The notes under the pieces: generated by a model
What the model saw: only the letters and a program-made list of their open reading frames with translations
Database searches by the model: none
Told to the model about the DNA's origin: nothing
Made by a program: the position numbers and the translations under genes
In this document: positions 24,201 to 32,600 of the stretch, one piece after another
How the letters are laid out: every line of letters begins with the position of its first letter
How positions within the stretch are numbered: position 1 is the stretch's first letter
Source: an uncultured Lachnospiraceae bacterium
GTDB taxonomy: Bacteria; Bacillota; Clostridia; Lachnospirales; Lachnospiraceae
Reading direction: 5' to 3'
NCBI GenBank assembly: GCA_910589105.1
Contig: CAJUST010000015.1
Coordinates: forward strand, 1 to 64,000
Length of the DNA: 64,000 bases

Positions 24201-26402
24201 CAGTCTTTTGGATATGCGGCAAAAAGCGGCAAAAAGCACAGAATTTCGGTTGTGGGGACATATCAGACGACAAAACTGTATGTAGACGGCCGGTTTCAGA
24301 AGATCTTATATGCAAAAGGGAGAGACAAAGACAACGGCGGCGAGCTGAATAATGAAAAATGGACGGATAAGGACGACAATTTTAGCGCTACATTTGTGTT
24401 CCCATTGAATGTCATTGGAGAAAATTTTTCCGGTTATCTGGGGAACATAAAAGCATACAATAAAGCCCTGTCAGTGGAAGAATTTGACGCGGAAGGAAGC
24501 AAAGGCGAAGCCGGAGTAGATGTGGCGAGAAACCGTGGCGCCTATGCGGATAATGGCAATCCCGCTTTCTGGGGGGACACGATGCGTCTGTTTCCAGCGT
24601 GGAAAGCGACGGACGGCGACGGCCATGTGACAGGAGAGACGGGGAATATCTCCGCTTCCTATGAATCGAGATGGTATTCTTCTGACCGTGACGATGATTT
24701 TCTGATGGTTGATTTGGGCATTGAAAGAAATATTTCAAAAGTAGTAATAGACTGGGAGAAGGACAGGTATGCGTCGGCATATAAACTAATGGCGTCACAG
24801 GACGGAAAAAACTGGCGTGAAGTAAAAAGCGTGACGGGCAATGCAAATGCGATTACATCGGATACGTTTTCGGAGACAAAGGCGCGGTATGTGAAAATGC
24901 AGGGCGTAGCCAGAAGCGGAAAATCTAATGTAAATGAATATGCCATTTATGAGATCAAAGTCTATGAGAACGTGGATAAAACGGCTTTGGGAGATCAATG
25001 CCGCGACGCAGAGGCTTTGTTTGAGGAAAGCCGCATAGGCTGGGAAACGGAAGGGGAAAAAGCCAGCTTATGGCAGCGTTTTGTTTTAGCAAAAGCAGTT
25101 CTTTCCGATGTGATGGCAGGACGGGAAGAAGTGGATGCGGCCGTTCTTTTTCTTCAGGATTTAATAGAAAACTGGGAAGGCGGCAGTGAACCGTCTCCGG
25201 ACAATCAAGTTACCGTCACATTTGAAAGCAACGGCGGGACTAATGTGCAAAGCCAGAAGATAGAAAAAGGCGAAACGGCCAAAAAGCCGCAAGATCCGGA
25301 AAAACAGGGTTATGAATTTGGCGGCTGGCATTTAGACGATGGCGAATTTAAGCGGGAGTATGATTTTGCGTCACCTGTAACGGAAGATGTGACCTTGTAT
25401 GCAAAATGGATAGAGGAAGGCGTAGAGCCGTCTCCGGACAATTCAGTCACCGTCACATTTAAAAGCAACGGCGGGACTAATGTGCAAAGCCAGAAGATAG
25501 AAAAAGGCGAGATGGCAAAGGAGCCGAAAAATCCGGTTAGAACGGGGCATATCTTTGAAGGCTGGTACAAGGATAATGGAACATTTAAGGTGAAGCACAC
25601 ATTTAATTCGGAAGTGAATGAAGATATTGTCTTGTATGCAAAATGGAAATTGGCGGAATATACCATAACGTTTATCAGCGATGGAAAAATATGGAATACC
25701 CAGAAAGTATCCTATGGAAAGAAAGCAACTGAGCCGCGAAAACCGGCAAAAAAAGGCTATATTTTTGGAGACTGGCATGAAAATGCCGCCTGCACGAAAA
25801 AATATAATTATCCGGCGGTGACGGGGAATAAAAAGCTCTATGCAAAATGGACGAAAACCGTTTCGCAGACGAAAAAGGTCACTGGCATTGCGTTTGCGTC
25901 CAAAAAATATCAGATTGCAAAAGGAAAGAAGATTGACTTAAACAAGCAAGTTTCTGTTTGGCCTGAAGATGCGGCGGATAAAACGCTGACATGGGTTTCC
26001 ATGAATCCGAAATATGCGTCAGTGGAAAATGGCGTTGTAAAGACGAAAAAAGCAGGCGTCGGCAAAAAAGTGGAGATTGTGGCTAAGGCAGCCGACGGAA
26101 GCGGCATACAGGCAAGTGTGACGGTGCAAATTATGAAACATGCCGTAAAGAAAATCACATTGTCTGCGCCAAAGGCCATAAAAGCTGGAAAGAAAGCCAA
26201 AATAAAAGCAAATATTAAAACCACAGGAAAGAAAGTAAATAAAAAGCTGCTTTGGACGTCTTCGAATCCGGACTATGCGCTGGTAAATCAAAAAGGAATG
26301 GTGAAAGCATTAAAAGCCGGAAAGAACAAAACAGTAAAAATAACGGCATCTTCCACAGATGGCGCGAATAAAAAGAAAACAATTAAAATCCGAATTAAAT
26401 AA
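21222..26402 (+). CDS. Secreted multidomain GH20 beta-hexosaminidase/lacto-N-biosidase-like enzyme
   Basis: A 1726-residue exported protein. Signal peptide about 1-35; F5/8-type C (CBM32-like) domain about 40-195; chitobiase-like alpha/beta domain about 315-430; GH20 barrel about 432-800 with the catalytic pair D688-E689 in VHAGVDEYF; LamG-like domain about 886-1090; second F5/8C domain about 1097-1249; a helical FIVAR-like spacer; three Listeria-Bacteroides (Flg_new) repeats about 1328-1541; two lysine-rich Big2 domains to the end. GH20 enzymes remove terminal hexosamine or lacto-N-biose from host glycans such as mucin and milk sugars by substrate-assisted catalysis. No sortase signal is present; the basic C-terminus may bind the wall. 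Confidence 0.9.
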   Translation: MKFWKGILARALALTLLLEGLSGLAFSARLFVYAEETVANVALNKPVEVSEVDSQTPDMTGDKAVDGVIGNQDSDTSRWSGGVLKAGISGNADQWLIIDLKAQKTSVQSISVYFYKLVWSRDYKIQTRGSQSEEWTDVYRVNSSDRAGSAQNPTDVISGSDAGELKRYVRFLFLEGSLNPSAGGHRISIREIEINGAQTGEDPVSSAQEALAKLPSELTVLGEEGSFQIPEVSEDYQIEVYGSEADRILADDGSLSPYRLSDRSMNVILKAVNRSDPSDTAKRNITVTTQNNRSEYPVLFPQVSSPNPMPEILPAIQEWYGYQGSFELTEDTKIVVNDRAAVGLRFVAEEMQKDLEEICGVNLKITEGVKGGAGNIYLESLEDDVYGVGEEGYFLVNGNEGIQIFSSAKTGVLYGTVTVEQILFQDADHAFVPKGVIRDYPLYSVRGMMFDVARIPTRMQFLEDYTRIMKWYKMNDMQIHLNDTQWSEPDRNSGEPEVYDKVEASHRLESELFPSLATQEAKFEVAAGQWNNKYGGDYAGRYDYYYESHTGAGGELYYTKDEYRSLEDLAKERGIRLVSELDTPGHATPYNKYVYNHQEEVIRSLADHGYLNESDYLNADGTVKKNFYTHNPNNFEVFSIDDENSNAQVRQNAIHAKIFIKALFDEYLGGIDGIEPLFTVDTVHAGVDEYFDRNEYNKQAFRRYMNEMYDFLGTGSEDAYGKEVRMWGGLKLMGGSEGVNRDIVLSMWNCREEEDLNARLNDGFSLINVPQQYFYTTPGRYHKDMIREDDLYYNWTPEKFDGGGCVDKGEPLLKGASGALWGDANRSGTTEADLNERYLRAIAMMSEKTWGGIDEDDTFLSYERKFDRLREGPGTKIANKIESKTNLVLEYDFSNLSEDGKTIYDASGNAYHGAVTGGEIAEKEKETMLKFDGQTKIQTPLTSLSYPYTVSFDLYLDGEEENGKDAALFSGYDGRLQVKGLSDNLGLNRSHFTQSFGYAAKSGKKHRISVVGTYQTTKLYVDGRFQKILYAKGRDKDNGGELNNEKWTDKDDNFSATFVFPLNVIGENFSGYLGNIKAYNKALSVEEFDAEGSKGEAGVDVARNRGAYADNGNPAFWGDTMRLFPAWKATDGDGHVTGETGNISASYESRWYSSDRDDDFLMVDLGIERNISKVVIDWEKDRYASAYKLMASQDGKNWREVKSVTGNANAITSDTFSETKARYVKMQGVARSGKSNVNEYAIYEIKVYENVDKTALGDQCRDAEALFEESRIGWETEGEKASLWQRFVLAKAVLSDVMAGREEVDAAVLFLQDLIENWEGGSEPSPDNQVTVTFESNGGTNVQSQKIEKGETAKKPQDPEKQGYEFGGWHLDDGEFKREYDFASPVTEDVTLYAKWIEEGVEPSPDNSVTVTFKSNGGTNVQSQKIEKGEMAKEPKNPVRTGHIFEGWYKDNGTFKVKHTFNSEVNEDIVLYAKWKLAEYTITFISDGKIWNTQKVSYGKKATEPRKPAKKGYIFGDWHENAACTKKYNYPAVTGNKKLYAKWTKTVSQTKKVTGIAFASKKYQIAKGKKIDLNKQVSVWPEDAADKTLTWVSMNPKYASVENGVVKTKKAGVGKKVEIVAKAADGSGIQASVTVQIMKHAVKKITLSAPKAIKAGKKAKIKANIKTTGKKVNKKLLWTSSNPDYALVNQKGMVKALKAGKNKTVKITASSTDGANKKKTIKIRIK
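25191..25273 (+). repeat. Direct repeat copy 1 within GH20 gene
   Basis: This 83-bp stretch recurs at 25428-25510 (237 bp, 79 codons later) with four mismatches. It encodes the start of adjacent Flg_new repeats and is much more similar in DNA than the rest of each module, which points to recent duplication or gene conversion. Confidence 0.85.
25428..25510 (+). repeat. Direct repeat copy 2 within GH20 gene
   Basis: Second copy of the 83-bp repeat at 25191-25273, four mismatches. The two copies could recombine to delete or add a 79-residue module. Confidence 0.85.
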
Positions 26403-26427
26403 TTGTTTTGGCATAGCGGACATAAGG

Positions 26428-26484
26428 AAAGGCATGGCATTTGAAACGACGGCATATCCGTCGACAATGCCTGCCTTTTTTCCG
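26428..26484 (+). terminator. Terminator of the GH20 gene
   Basis: A nested hairpin: AAAGGCA/TGCCTTT outside, GGCATT/AATGCC next, and CGACGG/CCGTCG at the tip, followed by TTTTTT. Confidence 0.8.
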
Positions 26485-26505
26485 CTCTTTTTTTTCAAGA
26501 AACTA

Positions 26506-26533
26506 TTTCAATTTCCTAAAAAAGTAGTATAAT
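26506..26533 (+). promoter_or_regulatory. Possible promoter of the surface-protein operon
   Basis: Perfect TATAAT at 26528-26533 with a weak TTTCAA (26506-26511) 16 bp upstream; a second TATAAT is at 26538-26543. The leader to the start codon is about 105 nt. Confidence 0.45.
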
Positions 26534-26647
26534 AGAATATAATGTATTTTGTCTGTTCAGTCGATATAGTAGATAAGGTATTGTATAAGCATTGGATACT
26601 TGATTGCAGACAATCGGAAAGATAGAGAAGGAAAAGGAGCGATGACT

Positions 26648-29600
26648 ATGTACAAAGATGCTGCGAAACGTATGTTAGCTTGGGTTCTTGTATGCTGCAT
26701 GATATGCGGTATGCCGGATTTTTCTTTGCTTGCCAAAGAAGCGGCAATGGAAAGCGTAACGGAAAATACAGGCAGTGAACCGGAAGGAAAACAGGAAAAC
26801 CGCGAAATATTAGGGGAAACGGAGGAACCGGAAGGGAAAGAAGACGGAGTACAGCCGTTTGCCGATGGAGGACTAGAAGTAATCGCGGAGGATACCCAGA
26901 CTCCGGAAGGCGGCGCTCCAACGGAAAGCGTAAGTGGGATTATTGTAGATGCGGAAGGAAACCCGCTTTCAGATGAGGGGAGAAGCCTGCCTATAGGTGA
27001 AACCCTTACAGTAAGATGTGTAGAAGAAGGCAATCCAGCGAATGAGATTTCTGGCATCGTATGGGAGTCATCTAACGCGGCTGCTGTTTCCGTGGAGAAC
27101 GGTGTAGTGACTGCCAGAGCGAAAGATGCGAATTGGATTACGATTTCAGCAACGAAAACGGAGGGATCAGAAAAAGTCACGGTAGCATCTGCTAAGGTTA
27201 CGGCGTGCGCTTCGCTTTCTTCTAATATTACGGTGGAAGGAACAACAACGGAAGGTGGAAAGATCAAATTGACAAATCCGGTTTCTTATACCGGGAGCGC
27301 TGTAGAGCCTTCTATCCGGTTAAAGGAAGGCGAAACATCGATTCCTTCTTCTTCTTATACGGTTAGATATGAAAATAATACAGCGATTACGAAAGATGGA
27401 GCCGCAAAAGCGGTGATAACGGGAAATGGCGGGCCGAACGGGTATCTTGGGACGCTTGAGGTTTATTTCGACATTAAAGTGCCCTTTGATTTATTAACTT
27501 ATCCAAGCGCGCTTGGGAACCAGACGGGTACGGGGCTTAAAAAGCAGCCGAAACCGGAAGTTGCAGGACTGGCAATTACAGATGATAAGAGAGCGGACGG
27601 CACACAGCAGGCTTTGCAGCAGTTAGAGAATGCCGCGTCAAATGAAGACGGGTATGCAGTGGCTGTGGATATGGCGGAAGATGAACAGTCGGCTGTAATT
27701 ACTGTAACATTATCAGGCATATATTTTGGTGAAAAAACTTATACCGTTAAGGTTGCAAATGACATTAGCGTATATGATGTTGTTTTATCTTATAATGGCG
27801 ATGAAAGCAGATCATGGACTTATGAAGGGAAGGAAATAAAACCGACGATAAAAGTGAAAGTAAATGATACCGTTGAATTATCTTCGGATAATTATGACGT
27901 TGAGTATGTAAATTGTACGGATGCAGGCTCAGCTTCGGTCATTATTACAGGTAAAGGGGCTTATGGGGGCAGTAAGACGGAGACTTTTATTATAGGCGTG
28001 GCGGACGTGTCTCAAATTTTTGAAGTAGAGGCAACAGGTCCTGCGATATATAATAAAGGAAAGGCGAAGTCAGGTGGAGTGCCGCCTGCAAGCTTACAGA
28101 TTACAAATGTAAAAACAAATGCTCCGGCAGATGAGAAAGATTATGCGATTTCTTATGAAGGGGCGGATAAATTCACAGAAACTTCCACTGCAAAAGTAAC
28201 GGTGACAGGGAATGGGAACTGCTCTGGATCTGTATCAAAAACATATAAGATCAACAAAGCTTCCCTTGCAGAAGGGGCATATCAGGGCGACAATGAAATT
28301 CAAGCTGAGATTGTAGATGCGGATAAGCTGCATTATAAGGGAGAAGGCAAGCAGATTATTCCAACAGTGAAAGTGACGCAAGGCGGGGCTGAGTTGGAGA
28401 ATGGCGTAGATTATACCTTAGAGTATGGCGAGAATGTCAATGCAGGGACAAAGGCAGGCTCAGTTACGATTAAAGCAAAAGACGGCGGCAACTATACCGG
28501 AGAAAGAACTGTGAAATTTGATATCAAGAAGTTTGATTTGACGGTTTTTCCGATTGATAAAATTCCTGCGATACCGGAACAGGAATATACTGGTTCTGCG
28601 TTAAAGCCAAATGAAGATTCTTATAAAACTCTTACCATTGCGGAACAAGACGTTCATTTGGAAAGAGATAAGGATTATACGGTTGAATATACGAAAAATA
28701 CGGACGTCGGAAATGCAGTTGTGCGGTTTATTGGAATGGGAGATAATTGCACGGGGCAGACTGTGACAAATTTTACCATTTATAAAAATTTAAGCCATGC
28801 AGACATTGTAATTGCGGATATTCCGGATCAGACCTATACCGGCCAGCCGATTAAGCCGGAACCGGAAGTAAAAGACAAAGAAACTGTAATAGAAAAGAAT
28901 GAAAATGCGGCATTGTCAAAGCCTGCATATTCTTCGATTACTTATAATCCTGAAAATCCGGTCAATGTAGGAACATATACACTGACTGTAACAGGGGACG
29001 GAAAGTATTACAGAGGCTCAAAAGATACGACGTTTAAGATTAAAGCGCGCACTATGGATACGCTTCAGGCGCAGTTTGCGGATCCGGTAGAAAATAATCA
29101 ATATGTATTTACCGGAAGTCCCATTCATCCGGCGGTAAAGATTTTGGATACGGAAAATAATATAGAAATGCCGACTTCGGATTTTCTAGTGGAATGGCTT
29201 AGCGCGTCAAATCAGGAAGAAACGGGAGCATTAGGCTCTTATTCGGTAAGAGTTTCCCCAATCGATCCGAATAATTACAGTGGCGGGAATCTTACCTTGA
29301 CGTATGAAATTATAAAGAGAAGCTTTGTCCCAGACGATGCGGAATTTGAAGTGACGATTAAAGATCCACAGAATTTAATTTATTCGGGAAGCGAGATATA
29401 TCCTGAGTTAATTGTAACGGATAAAAAGAGAATACAAAATGGCGCGCCTTATGTATTGGTGAAAAACACTGATTATACGGCAGAATACGCCAATAACGTA
29501 AACGCAGGGCAGGATACCGCATCAGTTACCATTACGGGCATTAATAACTACACTGGAAGCATTACGAAAAAATTTACCATTTTACAGATGGATTTAAGCG

Positions 29601-32600
29601 CGGCGGGAAACGTTTCTATAGAATTGACTCCGGATACAGAATATTTTTACACGGGCAAAAACATAGTTCCAAGCGTGCAGAAAATTACTGTAGACGGCAA
29701 GGAGCTTTCATCTGCCAATTATGAGCTTGTTTCTGAAGCGAAAAATAAAGGAACGGAAAATGTTTTTACAATTAAAGGCAAGGGAAACTACAAAGGGAGC
29801 ATTGTTTCAAATGCCTCCTGCGTACAGCCGCCAGTTACATTTGAGATCAAAGCGAAACCGATTTCGGATGCGGATATTATTGTAGAGGATATTCCAAATC
29901 AGCCAATGGTTGACGGGCAGACGGAAGTCAGACCAAAAGTTACAATAAAATATGGTGATGTTTTGCTTTTGGAAACGACAGATTATACGTTGTCATACAG
30001 AAATAATACTGCGATTGATAACGATAATACGCCAGAGGAACAGCTTCCGACAGTAATTATTACAGCAAATCCGGACGGAAACTTTACAGGAGAGAGAACA
30101 AAGACATTCCATATCCGTTCAAGCATTAGTCAGGCGGTAATTGGAAAATTAAACCGTGAAAAGTATACATATTCCATTTCGGCCTGTGAGCCGAAACCGG
30201 AATCCGTGACTTTAGAAGGCGTCACCTTAACAGAAGGCGTAGATTATGAGGTGAAATACCGGAATAACATAAACGCATGGGTTGCTTCAAGGAAAGATGA
30301 TCCGGCTTTGAAACCGACAGTTGTGATAGAAGGAATTGGACAATACGGCGGCAGCGCAGAAAAGACGTTTGACATTAGTCAGGTGGAAGTCAGATCTGCC
30401 CCAAATGGGCTTCAGGTTCCACTTACGCTGACAATCAACGGAGCAACGTCAAAACCATTTACAGGAAGCAAAACTTATCCGGAATTTACCATTAAATATT
30501 CGGCAAATAACCCGAATACAGGGGAGGGGCAGGATGCTTATATTTTAAAAGAAGGCGTGGATTTTGAAATTACTTCGGCAGGCATCAATGCATCAAATAA
30601 TAATGCTCTGCAGATCCGGCCAATGGGGAATTTCCATAATAGCGTCTTTGTAAACCTTAAGACGTATACGATTACGCCAAAGCCATTGACTTCGTATGAT
30701 ATTCAGTTTACGCCGATTGATCCGGTGGATTTTAATAATCAGGTAGTTACACCGGCCGTAGAACTTTTTGACTATAAGCGGAATCCAGATGGTTCTTATA
30801 ATCCGGAAGGCGTTTCGGACAGCGCAAAAGCGTATAAGCTGGTAGCAGGCTCAGATTACAACACCCCGATTGTTTATCGCGATAATGCGAAACCGGGCAC
30901 AGCTACGATTACAATTAAGGGTAAGGGAAATTATTCCGGCAGCAAAGACATTAAGTTTACAATTAAAGGAAGTTTGGAGAGCACCTCTATCGTATTTAAG
31001 AATAAAACAGGCGCAGGAGAAGCGGATTATAAGTATACTGGAAGTGAAATTAAACCGGTGTTTGATTTAAAAATCACTGCCGGGACAAAGGAGACAATTT
31101 TAAAATCCGGTACGGACTATACATACCAGATTATAGGCGATCCGATTAATGTGGGCGCATATACAATTGAGATCACAGGCATAGGCTCTTATGAAGGGAC
31201 TGCAATTACAAGGACTTTTAATATTGTGAAACGGAATCTGAGTGATCCCAAGGACGTAACGATTAATATGGCGGAAAGCGTGAACTATACGGGAGAAGAT
31301 GTATGGCCGGAAGTCACAATTAAATGTGGAGCCTATACGTTAGTAGAAAACGAGGATTATGTGCTGATTCCAGAAAGACCGTGTACAGTGCCCACTGTTG
31401 CTTCCCACAAAAAATATAGATTGTTGATTCAGGCGGGTTCGAGCGGTAATTTTGAAGGAGAGATTACAAAATCGTATACGATTGGAATTAATCTTGACGT
31501 AGACGTTAAAATTATTTACAACGATGAGCCGGTGCAGCCTTCTGCAAACGTCAGCTTCACTTATACAGGCGAGGAAATTAAGCCGCAGTTTAAAGTTGTG
31601 GATCTAAAGAAGAATAATTATGAGCTTGTATTAGATAAGGATTATAGAATAAGTTATGACGATGACTGCATAAATCAGGGAACTAAGAATATTACGATTT
31701 ATGGTTTGGCGGACTATGATGAAAGTGGCAACAATATAACAGGCACAGAGTATTGTGGAAGCCTTCAGGTGAAAAATGCGTATAAAATTGCAAAGAAAAG
31801 TCTGGCTGATGCAGACGTTGTGATAGCGAATATTGAGCCGAAGGACTATACGTCTCAGAAAATCCAGCCAGAGCCGGAAGTGACATGGGGAGAACGCGTC
31901 CTAGTTGCAGGAGAAGATTTTACATATTCCTATGGCGCAAATACAAACGCAGGCGTACAGGCCGGAAGCGTTAAAATTAATGGAAAAGGCAATTTTGAAG
32001 GCAATAAAGAAATAAAATTTGATATTAAGAAAAAGAAACTGACAGATGAGGACGTTCAGATTGCCCCGATCCCGGATCATACTTATGTGGGAGAGGACAT
32101 TAAACCGGATATAAAGATTACATGGGGCGAGAGCCTTACAAAGCCGGTAACGCTGAAAGCTGCGGATTATACAATGATCTGTAAACAGGGAGAGGACATT
32201 AAGAGCAGAGACGTCGGGACAGTTACGGTTACGATTACCGGAAATGAACCGAATTATGAAGGCTCGATTACGACTGAATTTCAGATTGTGAAAGTAAGGC
32301 TAGCTGACGTTAAGGTGGAATATGTCGGCGCTGCCAGCAAAAACAGTTATTCTTATACAGGCAAACAGATTCGGCCGGAAGTAAAACTTACCTATTCGAC
32401 GACATATCCGAAGATGAACAAAGTGGAAATGACGCCGGAAGGATGGGGCTACATTATAGAGTATGGGCAGAACCTTTATCCGGGTGAAAATAACGGATCG
32501 GTGACAATTACAGCGGAACCGGTTGGGAATTGTGAAGGAAGCCTGCTCAGTCAATTTACGATTACAAAACGGAAACTGACGGATACGCCGCAAATCCAGT

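Noticed and set aside
26557..27267. Minus-strand frame of 236 codons opposite the start of the giant repeat protein
   Set aside because: No ribosome site, low-complexity Ser/Pro/Val composition typical of an antisense reading of a repetitive gene, and full overlap with a well-supported gene.
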